In this document: piece after piece, positions 42,668 through 51,565 of the stretch | How positions within the stretch are numbered: position 1 is the stretch's first letter | Layout of the letters: each line of letters begins with the position of its first letter | Source of the DNA: Treponema sp. | GTDB lineage: Bacteria > Spirochaetota > Spirochaetia > Treponematales > Treponemataceae | Assembly (NCBI GenBank): GCA_024402505.1 | Contig: JAKSTP010000008.1 | Coordinates: 1 to 64,000 of the forward strand | Length of the DNA: 64,000 bases | Direction: 5' to 3' | Program-made: the position numbers and the translations under genes | The notes under the pieces: model-generated | Told to the model about the DNA's origin: nothing | Database searches by the model: none | The model's input: only the letters and a program-made list of their open reading frames with translations

Positions 42668-43687
42668 TTATCGCTGGATTCGTCCGCTTCCGTTTCCGGC
42701 GGCAAGTTTTTCAACTTCATCAACACTTACCATGTTGTAGTCGCCTTCGATAGAGTGTTTAAGGCAGCTGGCAGCTACGGCAAACTCTACGGCTTCCTGA
42801 GTTGATTTTCCGTTCAAGAGTGCGTAAATCAAACCACCGCCAAAACTGTCACCACCACCTACGCGGTCTACAATGTACATTTCGTATTTTTTCGAGAAGC
42901 AGAAGTCTGTTCCATCGTACAAAAGAGCCTGCCAGTCGTTGCGGTTAGCGTTGATAGAAGAACGGAGAGTGATTGCAACTTTCTGGAAACCAAACTTATC
43001 TTTAAGCTGTTTTGCAACTGATTTATATCCTTCTGTAGAAAGTTCACCTTTTGTTGTATCTGTGTTTTCTGCTTTGATTCCAAATACATCGTTGGCGTCA
43101 TCTTCGTTAGAAATACAAACATCAACATATTTACAGATTTCTGTCATTGCTTCCCGGGCCTGATCTTTTGTCCAGAGTTTTCCGCGATAGTTCAGGTCAC
43201 AGCTTACAACAGCACCGGCGGCTTTAGCGGCTTTTGCACCTTCGATACAGGCCTGTACCATGTTTGGACCAAGAGCCGGTGTAATTCCTGTAATGTGGAA
43301 CCATTTTGCATCTTTCATGATTTCAGTCCAGTTGAAGTCACTTGGATCTGCAGTCTGGATAGAAGAACCTGCACGGTCGTAAATACATTTTGATCCCCGC
43401 TGTGAAGCACCACGTTCGTTGTAGTAAATACCAACACGGTCGCCACCACGAACAATGTATTCTGTGTGAACACCATAACGGCGAAGTGAGTTTACAGCAC
43501 TCTGCCCAATTTCATGTTTTGGAAGTTTTGTAACATAGTAAGCGTCCAGTCCATAGTTTGCAAGGCTTACTGCAACGTTAGCTTCTCCACCACCAAATGT
43601 AGAAGTCATAGTATCAACCTGCACAAAACGGTAATATCCCGCAGGTTCCAACCGCAACATCAATTCCCCAAATGTAACAACTTTCAT
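42668..43687 (-). CDS. kdgK: 2-keto-3-deoxygluconate kinase
   Basis: A 339-residue PfkB-family sugar kinase. The N-terminal VTFGELMLRLEPAG and FGGGEANVAVSLANYG substrate motifs and the C-terminal VGGGDSFGGGLIYALL (catalytic base Asp in GGGDSF) define it. In the operon it phosphorylates 2-keto-3-deoxygluconate to KDPG, which KdgA then cleaves. The start at 43687 is preceded by GGAGG; the earlier ATG at 43714 lies within the A/T-rich tract. It is the last gene of the operon. Confidence 0.92.
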   Translation of the reverse strand: MKVVTFGELMLRLEPAGYYRFVQVDTMTSTFGGGEANVAVSLANYGLDAYYVTKLPKHEIGQSAVNSLRRYGVHTEYIVRGGDRVGIYYNERGASQRGSKCIYDRAGSSIQTADPSDFNWTEIMKDAKWFHITGITPALGPNMVQACIEGAKAAKAAGAVVSCDLNYRGKLWTKDQAREAMTEICKYVDVCISNEDDANDVFGIKAENTDTTKGELSTEGYKSVAKQLKDKFGFQKVAITLRSSINANRNDWQALLYDGTDFCFSKKYEMYIVDRVGGGDSFGGGLIYALLNGKSTQEAVEFAVAASCLKHSIEGDYNMVSVDEVEKLAAGNGSGRIQR

Positions 43688-43707
43688 ATAAAAATCCTCC
43701 AAAAAAA

Positions 43708-43770
43708 TTAACAATTAAAAATTAACAATTAAAAATTAACAATTAAAAATTTTTCATTTTTCATTTTTCA
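43708..43770. repeat. Heptamer-periodic A/T tract between kdgA and kdgK
   Basis: Three exact 14-mers TTAACAATTAAAAA (43708-43749) are followed by three TTTTTCA heptamers (43750-43770). The tract runs into the last ten bases of kdgA. Confidence 0.9.
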
Positions 43771-44393
43771 TTTTTAATCAACTTACCTGCTTCCGCTGTC
43801 AGTTTTTCAATTTCATCAAACTTGTCTTCATTAATCAACTTTCCGGCGCACATCCAGCTGCCACCACAGGCAAAGATTTTTTCGTAGGCAAGGTAGTCTA
43901 CTATGTTCTGGGCATTCAATCCGCCAGTTGGCATGAACTTAAGTTTTGTATATGGGCCGGCCAGAGCTTTGATCATTTTAAGACCGCCAGCCTGTTCTGC
44001 AGGGAAGAATTTTACACGGTCAAGGCCAAATCCCAAAGCCATTTCAATTTCTGTTGGTGTCATAATTCCAGGACAAACAGGATAGTTATTTTTAAGACAG
44101 TGCTCTACAACCTTTGGATTCAATCCAGGACTTACAATGAACTTTGCTCCAGCACCCATGGCACGGTCGGCCTGTTCTGGAGAAAGCACTGTTCCGGCTC
44201 CTACCAGCATGTCTGGACAGCTTTTTGCAATTCTTCTGATTGATTCTTCTGCGGCATCAGTTCGAAAAGTAACTTCTGCACATGGAAGTCCACCTTTGCA
44301 AAGAGCTTCTGCCAGTGGAACAGCTTTTTCTGCATCATTTAAAACTACAACCGGTACAATCCGGATTTTTTCAATTTCTTCAAAAACACTCAT
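43761..44393 (-). CDS. kdgA: KDPG/KHG aldolase
   Basis: A 210-residue class I aldolase that splits 2-keto-3-deoxy-6-phosphogluconate to pyruvate and glyceraldehyde-3-phosphate. AEVTFRTDAA holds the catalytic glutamate, GAGTVLSPEQ is the phosphate-side loop, and RVKFFPAEQAGG carries the Schiff-base lysine. Its C-terminal residues KNEK are encoded by the heptamer tract. A GGAG site precedes the ATG, and the gene follows uxaC by 17 bases. Confidence 0.94.
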   Translation of the reverse strand: MSVFEEIEKIRIVPVVVLNDAEKAVPLAEALCKGGLPCAEVTFRTDAAEESIRRIAKSCPDMLVGAGTVLSPEQADRAMGAGAKFIVSPGLNPKVVEHCLKNNYPVCPGIMTPTEIEMALGFGLDRVKFFPAEQAGGLKMIKALAGPYTKLKFMPTGGLNAQNIVDYLAYEKIFACGGSWMCAGKLINEDKFDEIEKLTAEAGKLIKNEK

Positions 44394-44410
44394 ATTTTAT
44401 CTCCAAATAA

Positions 44411-45841
44411 TTAACAAAAGAATTTTTCTGCATTATTCCAGCAGATATCCTGTACCATTTTACCTAAAACCTTTTCATTCCAAGGGAATTCTCCGTTTTC
44501 AACTTTTTCACCAATGAAATTGCAGAGAATGCGGCGGAAATATTCGTGGCGCGGGAAGGAAAGGAAACTTCGGCTGTCGGTAAGCATGCCAATGAATCCA
44601 CTCAAAAGGTTTGTCCGTGAGTAAACCCGAAGCTGCTCTTCAATGCCGTCTTTGTGATCGCAGAACCACCATGCAGGTCCAAACTGAACTCGGGCTGGTT
44701 TTCCCTGGGCAAGCTGTTCCAAAGTAAGGTCAGCGTCATCATTTTCCCAGAAGTTTCCGCACATTGTAGCAAGAGCTTCATTATCTTTTGGGTTCAGATT
44801 GTAAAGAACAGTTTTTGGAAGGCCGCTCAATGTGTTGATAGCGTCCAAAAGTCCACCCACCTGAGCAATATAGTTGAAATCGGCAAGAGAGTCGTTTCCA
44901 ACATTTATGCCGGCTTTTTCCAAAAGTGATTTATTATTGTCGCGGATGGCGCCCACGTGGAGCTGCATTACAAAATCCCGTTCTTTATAAATTACACCAA
45001 GCTGAATTAAAAGATAACTCTGGTAAACAATCACTTCTTCTGATGAAAGCGTTTTTCCACGGAGAGCCTTCTGGAAAATTTTGTCAGCTTCTTCGTAAGT
45101 GGCAGGCACAAAGAAATCTTTTTCAAGGCTCATGTCGCTTACAACGCTTCCCAGAGATTTGAAATAATCTGCACGTTTTTCCAAAGCCATAATAAGATCG
45201 GCAAAGGTTTCGATATTTACACCGCTTACGGCAGAAAGCTTAAGAATATAATCAGCAAAGGCAGCTTTATCAATCCCCATTGCTCCGTCCGGGCGGAAAG
45301 ATGGCAGCACTTTGATTTCAAAATTATCTTCTGCAATCTTTTTGTGCCATTCAAGGCTGTCGACAGGATCGTCGGTTGTACACAAAACTTTTACATTCTG
45401 CATGCGGAGAAGATTTCGAACCGAATATTGGGCACTGGCAAGTTTCTCGTTGCATTTGTCCCAAGTCTCTTTTGCATTTTCGGGAGTAAGTGGTTCTGTA
45501 ATGCCAAAATATCGCTGCAGTTCCAGGTGAGTCCAGTGATAAAGAGGATTTCCAACAGCCCCCTGAATAGTGTAAACGTAGGCAAGGAAGCGCTTATAAT
45601 CATCCGATTTGCCTGTTACAAGGTTTTCGGGGATGCCGTAGGAGCGCATCTGGCGCCATTTGTAGTGATCACCATCAAGCCAGGCGTTGGCAATATTTCC
45701 AAGGCTTTTGTCCTCGTAAATTTCTTTTGCCGAAAGATGATTGTGGAAGTCAAAAATCGGCATATCCTTTGCATATTTATGGAACAGTGTTTGGGCTGTT
45801 TCAGTTTTTAGAATAAAGTTTTCGTCCAAAAATGGTTTCAT
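44411..45841 (-). CDS. uxaC: Glucuronate (hexuronate) isomerase
   Basis: A 476-residue amidohydrolase-fold enzyme converting glucuronate to fructuronate and galacturonate to tagaturonate. Typical landmarks are FDFHNHLSAKEI (metal-binding HxH), DDPVDSLEWHKKI, FRPDGAMGID, MQLHVGAIRDNN, and the C-terminal SFIGMLTDSRSFLSFPRHEYFRRILCN. Length is typical. It lies 12 bases after uxuB. Confidence 0.95.
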   Translation of the reverse strand: MKPFLDENFILKTETAQTLFHKYAKDMPIFDFHNHLSAKEIYEDKSLGNIANAWLDGDHYKWRQMRSYGIPENLVTGKSDDYKRFLAYVYTIQGAVGNPLYHWTHLELQRYFGITEPLTPENAKETWDKCNEKLASAQYSVRNLLRMQNVKVLCTTDDPVDSLEWHKKIAEDNFEIKVLPSFRPDGAMGIDKAAFADYILKLSAVSGVNIETFADLIMALEKRADYFKSLGSVVSDMSLEKDFFVPATYEEADKIFQKALRGKTLSSEEVIVYQSYLLIQLGVIYKERDFVMQLHVGAIRDNNKSLLEKAGINVGNDSLADFNYIAQVGGLLDAINTLSGLPKTVLYNLNPKDNEALATMCGNFWENDDADLTLEQLAQGKPARVQFGPAWWFCDHKDGIEEQLRVYSRTNLLSGFIGMLTDSRSFLSFPRHEYFRRILCNFIGEKVENGEFPWNEKVLGKMVQDICWNNAEKFFC

Positions 45842-45853
45842 ATAAAGGCCTTC

Positions 45854-47467
45854 TTAAGAATTTACGGCTTCGTGAAGTGTGGAGCGTACTGCACCTGGGG
45901 CTGCTGTAAGTTTTACAAACCATTTTTCAACAGCCTCTGCAAGTCCTGCTTCATACAAATCAACACCAAAGATTTCTTTTCGCTTAAGGATTTCTCCACA
46001 AACTTTGTGAACATCAAATGTCTGTCCAAGTTTTACATCTTTTACATAACGGCAAACGTCGTTCAAAAGAGGGTCCGGGCTCAAATCAAAAGGTTTTCCT
46101 TCATCATCAATAGCCATAAGATAACGGAGCCATGAAGCAAAAACGTAAGGAATCAGTTTAAGGTCTGCCACGTTCAAATCGGCACGTGCCTGGTAAGCCT
46201 TGATTGTTTCACCAAAACGGATAGACAGTTTCTGTGAAGTATCGCAGGCAATTCGCTGTGGAGTGTCAGGCATAAATGGGTTTGGAATACGGATTTTTAC
46301 AACTTCATCAATGAAAGTTTTTGGTGAAAGGATTTTTGGATCAACTACAACAGGAAGTCCTTCTTTGTATCCGATAATTTCTACCATTTTAAGAAGATCT
46401 GGGTCGGCCATTTCCTTGCTGATAAGTGTGTATCCCAAAAGACAACCGTTTACGGCAAGTGCTGTGTGCAAAGGATTCAGACAGGTACAAACCTTCATTT
46501 TTTCTACTTTGTCTACAGTGGCACGGTCTGTAAAAATAAGTCCGCCTTTTTCAAGCTGAGGACGTCCGTTAGGGAATTTATCTTCAATTACAAGATATTC
46601 ACATTCTTCCGCATTTACAAAAGGAGCAACGTAAGTATTTTTTGTAGTGATTACAGGATCCAAGCCTTCAATTCCGTCTTTCAAAAGGATTTCCTGGATG
46701 TTTGCGTCAGGACGTGGAGTGATTTTATCGATCATTGTCCAAGGGAAACTTACTTTTGCATCGTTTTCTACATAAGCAAGGAAGCCCTTTTTACAAACTC
46801 CGCGAGCTTCCCATTCTTTGGCAAATGTGTGAACTGCAGCGTAAAGTTTGTCTCCATTGTGGGAACAGTTGTCCATACTTACCATTGCCAGAGGAAGTTC
46901 ACCTTTTTCAAAGCGGCGGTACAAAAGTGCCACAACTTTTCCCATATAACTTTCTGGTTTAGCAGGACCGGCTGCAAAGTCTGCTTCAACGGCAGGCATT
47001 GTTTCACCTTTAGCATTGGCAAGAAGATAACCTTTTTCGGTGATTGTAAAAGTTACCATCTGAAGACTTGGATTTACAAAGATTTCAGAAAGGCGGTCAA
47101 AATCGGAAGATGAACTGTCGGCACAAAGAGCTTCACAAATACTTGCTACTACAGTTTTATCAACAGAACCGTCTGATTTAAGGGTAACAACAGCACCTAC
47201 ATTATTATGAGGTGTGTACATTTTCTGAATAATTTCGTAATCATACCCTTCAGCAACAACAAGGCCCCGGTCAAGATCACCTTTATTCAGCATATTCTGA
47301 ACAACATTGGCCTGAAATGCACGGAAAATATTGCCGGCACCAAAGTGAATCCAGAAAGGACTTTCTTTTGTTGCAGCAGTTACTTTTTCAACGTCGAATT
47401 CCGGCAGTTTATAGCCTTTTGCGTTCCAATCAGCAGTATTTTTGATTCCATCAAGTGTAAGTTTCAT
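45854..47467 (-). CDS. uxuB: Fructuronate reductase (mannitol dehydrogenase family)
   Basis: A 537-residue polyol-dehydrogenase-family enzyme with an N-terminal NAD-binding Rossmann fold (FWIHFGAGNIFRAF) and a C-terminal helical substrate domain (FLAYVENDAKVSFPWTMIDKITPRP is the family signature; CLNPLHTALAV contributes to the active site). It reduces fructuronate to mannonate with NADH. UxaB (tagaturonate reductase) is a related alternative; the gene set favours UxuB. AGGAG lies eight bases before the ATG, and the gene starts the operon. Mannonate dehydratase UxuA is missing from the window. Confidence 0.88.
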   Translation of the reverse strand: MKLTLDGIKNTADWNAKGYKLPEFDVEKVTAATKESPFWIHFGAGNIFRAFQANVVQNMLNKGDLDRGLVVAEGYDYEIIQKMYTPHNNVGAVVTLKSDGSVDKTVVASICEALCADSSSSDFDRLSEIFVNPSLQMVTFTITEKGYLLANAKGETMPAVEADFAAGPAKPESYMGKVVALLYRRFEKGELPLAMVSMDNCSHNGDKLYAAVHTFAKEWEARGVCKKGFLAYVENDAKVSFPWTMIDKITPRPDANIQEILLKDGIEGLDPVITTKNTYVAPFVNAEECEYLVIEDKFPNGRPQLEKGGLIFTDRATVDKVEKMKVCTCLNPLHTALAVNGCLLGYTLISKEMADPDLLKMVEIIGYKEGLPVVVDPKILSPKTFIDEVVKIRIPNPFMPDTPQRIACDTSQKLSIRFGETIKAYQARADLNVADLKLIPYVFASWLRYLMAIDDEGKPFDLSPDPLLNDVCRYVKDVKLGQTFDVHKVCGEILKRKEIFGVDLYEAGLAEAVEKWFVKLTAAPGAVRSTLHEAVNS

Positions 47468-47493
47468 GAGTTTTGCTCCTGTATCTAACTAAC

Positions 47494-47527
47494 ATACTAG
47501 TATACCACTAACACCAAATATTGGCAA
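47494..47527 (-). promoter_or_regulatory. uxuB promoter with overlapping palindrome
   Basis: Minus strand TTGCCA (47522-47527), a 17-base spacer and TATACT (47499-47504). The perfect palindrome ATACTAGTAT (47494-47503) covers the -10 and is a candidate operator for the LacI-family regulator encoded upstream. Confidence 0.6.
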
Positions 47528-47572
47528 ATCATTGGAGAAAATTTATTTATAGTTTTTTATATTTTAGAAAGA

Positions 47573-47740
47573 TTAATATCTGATGATGTAATAAATTACA
47601 TATCCCCAGCTGCAAATACCGTGAAAAATTGCCCAGCCTACAGATTTCCAGGTTGTAAAACTGATTACCATTGCCAGTGCGCAACCAAAAGTAATTCCTT
47701 CTTTTGCAGCCTTTCCTGCACTTTTATTAGCTTCTCCCAT
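47573..47740 (-). CDS. 55-residue single-pass membrane peptide
   Basis: This short gene reads MGEANKSAGKAAKEG, a helical segment FGCALAMVISFTTW, then KSVGWAIFHGICSWGYVIYY and a short IIRY end. The ribosome binding site TAGGAG lies eight bases before the ATG, and the gene starts 11 bases after the aminopeptidase stop codon, so expression is likely. Small proteins with a WAIxHGIxxWxYVIYY-type helix occur near phage and metabolic genes in other bacteria (recollection, no family name known). Function is unknown. Confidence 0.75.
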   Translation of the reverse strand: MGEANKSAGKAAKEGITFGCALAMVISFTTWKSVGWAIFHGICSWGYVIYYIIRY

Positions 47741-47751
47741 TTTTTCTTCTC

Positions 47752-49101
47752 CTATTTAATTTCAAGAAATGCTTTATATCCGTTGTAAGCCTGTTCCATA
47801 TCGTAGGCACTTACAACTTCCCAAGGTGCGTGCATGCTTAAAACGGCAACTCCGGCATCAATAACGTTCATGCCATATTTTGCAGCGTGATAGGCAATTG
47901 TTCCGCCACCACCCTGATCAACCTTGCCAAGTTCTGCCATCTGATAAGAAACATTTGCATCATCCATAACTTTTCGCAGTTTTGCAATAAACTCAGGATT
48001 TGCATCGCTGGCACCAGATTTTCCCCGGGAACCAGTGTATTTATTGAAAACAAGTCCTCCACCTAAAACCGATGAATTGTCCTTGTCGTAAAGTCCCGGA
48101 TTAATTGGATCGTAAGCGGCGTTTACATCGCTTGAAAGCATGTTGCAGGAAGCAAGACAGCGTCGCAAAAGAATCTCGCTGTAAGCTGCTGAAGATTTTT
48201 CTACAAGTTCGGCAACCATATTTTCAAAAAGCTGGCTTGCCATACCAGTTGCCCCTACACTTCCTATTTCTTCTTTATCGACACAAAGACAGCAAAGTGT
48301 CCGGGCGGTTTTTCCTTCAAAATCGAGGAGAGCTTTTACACTGGCAAAGGCACAGGAACGGTCATCCTGTCCATAGGCAAGGATCATTGAGCGGTCAAGA
48401 CCAAGGTCTCGGGCTTTTCCAGCAGGCACCACTTCCAGTTCTGCGCTCATAAAATCTTCTTCTTCAATGCCGTACTTTTCCTTCAGCAGATTAAGTACAA
48501 TCTTTTTGCTCTTGTCTTTTTCTTTTTTGTCGGCCTTTTCATCTTTTGCAGCGTTTTTGGGAGATGGAACACTTCCGAAAATCAGATCAAGATCTTCACC
48601 TTTAATAAAATCACTGGCCTTGTCTTTCATCTGATCCTGTGCCAGATGAGGAAGAATGTCGGTAATGCAGAAAACAGGATCCTCAGCATCTTCCCCAATA
48701 ACCACATTTACCACAGTTCCATCTTTTTTACACACAACGCCGTGAAGAGCCAGAGGAATTGTAAGCCACTGGTATTTTTTAATTCCGCCATAATAGTGGG
48801 TGTTCAAATATGTAATGCCTTCTTTTTCGTAAAGAGGATTCTGTTTTGCATCAAGGCGAGGTGAATCAATATGGGCACCAAGAATATTCATTCCCTTGTC
48901 CAGACTTTCACTTCCCATAACAAAAAGAGCAATTGCCTTGTTCATTTTGGTAATGTAAACCTTGTCACCGGCGGAAAGTTTTTTGCAGGAAGCAAGGTCC
49001 TTAAATCCGGCTTTTTCGGCCATGGCAACAATGCTTTTTACACATTCACGTTCAGTTTTTCCGTTATCCAAAAATTCTTTGTATTCTTTAATCAATTCCA
49101 T
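47752..49101 (-). CDS. M18-family aminopeptidase
   Basis: A 449-residue dodecameric zinc exopeptidase that removes acidic N-terminal residues. GAHIDSPRLDAKQNPLYEKEGI carries the first metal ligand, YGGIKKYQW is typical, AYGQDDRSCAFAS binds the bridging aspartate, and VDKEEIGSVGATGM holds the catalytic glutamate. A lysine-rich stretch (PKNAAKDEKADKKEKDKSKK) around residue 170 is an insertion compared with the usual enzyme. The start at 49101 has a weak AAGG site. It follows LacI by 14 bases. Confidence 0.92.
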   Translation of the reverse strand: MELIKEYKEFLDNGKTERECVKSIVAMAEKAGFKDLASCKKLSAGDKVYITKMNKAIALFVMGSESLDKGMNILGAHIDSPRLDAKQNPLYEKEGITYLNTHYYGGIKKYQWLTIPLALHGVVCKKDGTVVNVVIGEDAEDPVFCITDILPHLAQDQMKDKASDFIKGEDLDLIFGSVPSPKNAAKDEKADKKEKDKSKKIVLNLLKEKYGIEEEDFMSAELEVVPAGKARDLGLDRSMILAYGQDDRSCAFASVKALLDFEGKTARTLCCLCVDKEEIGSVGATGMASQLFENMVAELVEKSSAAYSEILLRRCLASCNMLSSDVNAAYDPINPGLYDKDNSSVLGGGLVFNKYTGSRGKSGASDANPEFIAKLRKVMDDANVSYQMAELGKVDQGGGGTIAYHAAKYGMNVIDAGVAVLSMHAPWEVVSAYDMEQAYNGYKAFLEIK

Positions 49102-49115
49102 AATCACTTACCTTC

Positions 49116-50135
49116 TTATCTTTCTATAAGTTTTCCCTGGATTGCATAGGTTCGTATTTCAACAGGGTTCTTTTCTATCTGATCAACAATAAGTTTTCCC
49201 GACCACCAGGCCATGTCGTAATGAGGAAGTTCCACTGTGGTAAGTGGCGGACGAAGATATTTTGTAAATTCACGGTTATCGAATCCTGTTACAAGAATGT
49301 CTTTTCCCACTTCAAGGCCGTGTTCATAGCACCAGTCGTATACACCGCCGGCAAGAAGATCGTTCTGACAGCAGAAAGTGTCGATTTTTTTGCCGGTAGC
49401 CATGAGTTTTTCGCAGGCAGCATAACCGTCTTCCCGCATCCAGGTGGTATATTCAACAAGATCTTTATCAACAGTAATGCCGTTTTCTGCAAGAACATCC
49501 ATAAGTCCTTTAAGTCGACCTGCCGTGTGGTAATTTTCTTCACGGCCGGCAATCACTGCAACCTTTTTGCCGCCTTTTTTTACGATATATCCCCCAAGTT
49601 CCCGGGCACTTTTTTCATCTTCAATAATAACGTGAGGAAAATTGTTGTCTTTTGGATAAGAATAGGCAATTACCAATGGAACAGGAAGTGTGTTATCAAA
49701 ACATTCCAGTTCTCGGGTGTGAACGGCAACATAAATAATTCCCTCAATGCGCATGGCAAGAGCTTCAGAAACAGTTTTATCAACAATGGCCTTAAAGGCA
49801 ACCTTATCGCTATGCCAGTTCAAATCGGGATGATTGTAAAGCCGCATATTCAAAAGGACTGTGTCGTATTTTTTTGATTCAAGGTAGATCATAATACCGT
49901 TGATGATTTCAGGGGTTCCAAAAGCGGTAATATCTTCAACAATGATGGCAACAGTTCTGGTATTTGCAGAGCGAAGTTTTCGTGCCATGGAGTTAGGCTG
50001 ATATCCAGTCTCCCTGATTTTTTCCATAATGCGTTTTCTTGTAGCATCACTAACATTGCTTTTTCCGTTCAAAGTATTGGAAATGGTGGCAATGGAAACT
50101 CCGCAAATGTCGGCCAGTTCTTTAAGATTTATCAT
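49116..50135 (-). CDS. LacI-family transcriptional regulator
   Basis: A 339-residue repressor. The N-terminal helix-turn-helix MINLKELADICGVSIATISNTLNGKSNVSDATRKRI (residues 1-36) is typical, followed by the hinge (GYQPNSMARKLRS) and a periplasmic-binding-protein-like sensor domain. It is the likely regulator of the hexuronate genes downstream and perhaps of itself. Its start overlaps the end of the M48 gene by 14 bases; GAGGT is the ribosome binding site. Confidence 0.92.
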   Translation of the reverse strand: MINLKELADICGVSIATISNTLNGKSNVSDATRKRIMEKIRETGYQPNSMARKLRSANTRTVAIIVEDITAFGTPEIINGIMIYLESKKYDTVLLNMRLYNHPDLNWHSDKVAFKAIVDKTVSEALAMRIEGIIYVAVHTRELECFDNTLPVPLVIAYSYPKDNNFPHVIIEDEKSARELGGYIVKKGGKKVAVIAGREENYHTAGRLKGLMDVLAENGITVDKDLVEYTTWMREDGYAACEKLMATGKKIDTFCCQNDLLAGGVYDWCYEHGLEVGKDILVTGFDNREFTKYLRPPLTTVELPHYDMAWWSGKLIVDQIEKNPVEIRTYAIQGKLIER

Positions 50136-51453
50136 TTTTTACCTCAACTTTTTCGATTGAAGAGATTCGTTCTATTAAAGTAGGATGAGAATAATTCCAG
50201 AATGAGTAGATTTTTGGAGGAATAAGTTCCGAAAGATTTTCGCTGTTCAATTTGATCAGTGCGTTGATCAGGTTTTCCTTATTTTCGCAGGTTACAACGG
50301 CAAATCGGTCGGCTGCCCTTTCGTCTCGTCGGGATTTTATATTTCCAAAAGGAGTAAAGATTTCACTAACCGAGCCCCAAATAAGGCTTACCACAAAAAG
50401 TCCAATGAATTGAAAGTAAGGGATATTTTCAATGCCGAAGTCAAATCCAAAACTGGTGTACAAGGGGGCAAACTGGGCGACCCAATAAACAAAATACAAG
50501 ACCAGCACTTCCATTGGAATGGATATGAGCAGACGCTTAAGGATGTGCTTAAGCTTAAAATGTCCAAGTTCATGACCAAGCACCGATTCTAGTTCTCCAA
50601 CTGTCAATTGATTAATGAGTGTGTCATAAAGAACGATGCGCTTGTGCTTTCCAAAGCCAGAAAAATAAGCATTTGAATGGCCGCTTCGTTTTGATGCATC
50701 CATAACAAAAAGTCCGTCAGAAACAAAACCGGTTTTTGAAAGAAGGGCTGTTATGCGGTCCTTAAGCTCACCATCTTCAAGAGGCGAAAACTTATTGAAA
50801 AGCGGAGCAATGAATTTCGGGTAGACAATCTGCATTATAAAAGTAAAAGCTACAAGTAAGGCTGCCAGAATAAAAGCCCAGGTGGTTCTGAAAAAAGTAA
50901 AGGCAAAAGCTGCAGCAACTGTAAGAAGAGCTGCAAGAACAACAGACACCACGCTCTCCTTCACATAATCCTGAATCCACAGTTTGGCTGTCATTTTTGA
51001 AAAACCGTGCTTCTTTTCGATTACAAATTCCTTAAAAAGTGCAAAAGGGATGGAAATAATTTCTTCAGGAATGGATCCCAGCAGCAAAAAAAGAAAGAAG
51101 CATAAAAAGGCCGGTCCAAATGTGGATGGGATTCCTGTAAAGCTTACAATTTTTCCTAAAAGCCATGGATAAAAGCCTGAGAACACAAGAAGCAGATTCA
51201 TCAACAGGAAGAGAGGCGATTTAAACACCCAGAATTTGTACTTATCATCTTCGTAAGCTGAGATTTTTTTTAATTTTTCTTCATCGAAAGTTCCGGCAGC
51301 CAAAGGATATTTTTTCAGGATTTCAGGAAGGCGGCCACCATTCTTCTGACGGCTCTTGTAATCAATAAACTCCAGGAAATGATTCATGAAAAAAGTAAAA
51401 AGGGTTCCTGCAAAGAAAACAATTACAAAAGGATTGTTTAAAGAAATTGCCAT
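50122..51453 (-). CDS. M48 family (Ste24-type) membrane metallopeptidase
   Basis: A 443-residue integral membrane zinc endopeptidase. Seven or so helices surround the HELGH zinc motif in LESVLGHELGHFKLKH; a downstream ERAADRFAV supplies the third ligand glutamate. The preceding VMDASKRSGHSNAYFSGFGKHKRIVLYDTLI is typical of Ste24 and HtpX. It probably degrades or processes membrane proteins. The start at 51453 follows a TATACT box by seven bases, without a ribosome binding site. Confidence 0.92.
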   Translation of the reverse strand: MAISLNNPFVIVFFAGTLFTFFMNHFLEFIDYKSRQKNGGRLPEILKKYPLAAGTFDEEKLKKISAYEDDKYKFWVFKSPLFLLMNLLLVFSGFYPWLLGKIVSFTGIPSTFGPAFLCFFLFLLLGSIPEEIISIPFALFKEFVIEKKHGFSKMTAKLWIQDYVKESVVSVVLAALLTVAAAFAFTFFRTTWAFILAALLVAFTFIMQIVYPKFIAPLFNKFSPLEDGELKDRITALLSKTGFVSDGLFVMDASKRSGHSNAYFSGFGKHKRIVLYDTLINQLTVGELESVLGHELGHFKLKHILKRLLISIPMEVLVLYFVYWVAQFAPLYTSFGFDFGIENIPYFQFIGLFVVSLIWGSVSEIFTPFGNIKSRRDERAADRFAVVTCENKENLINALIKLNSENLSELIPPKIYSFWNYSHPTLIERISSIEKVEVKNDKS

Positions 51454-51460
51454 ACTATAC

Positions 51461-51489
51461 AGTATAACGTTTAACAAGCAAAAAATGAA
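51461..51489 (-). promoter_or_regulatory. Likely promoter of the M48 gene
   Basis: Minus strand TATACT (51461-51466) ends seven bases before the ATG; the -35 is a weak TTCATT (51484-51489) at 17 bases. Confidence 0.4.
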
Positions 51490-51529
51490 GAAAAAAAATT
51501 GCGGGATACAGACGATCCATTTATCAAAA

Positions 51530-51558
51530 TTGAAACTTTATGAAATCTTCTATATAAT
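51530..51558 (+). promoter_or_regulatory. Promoter of prfA, leaderless
   Basis: TTGAAA (51530-51535), a 17-base spacer and a perfect TATAAT (51553-51558). The ATG at 51566 follows after seven bases and no ribosome binding site fits in between. Confidence 0.75.
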
Positions 51559-51565
51559 TGCCTTT

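Noticed and set aside
43708..43770. CRISPR-like tandem array
   Set aside because: The units are contiguous heptamers without spacers, so this is a microsatellite.
51386..51565. A 60-residue N-terminal extension of prfA
   Set aside because: It overlaps the divergent M48 gene, has no homology to release factors, and lies upstream of a perfect promoter.
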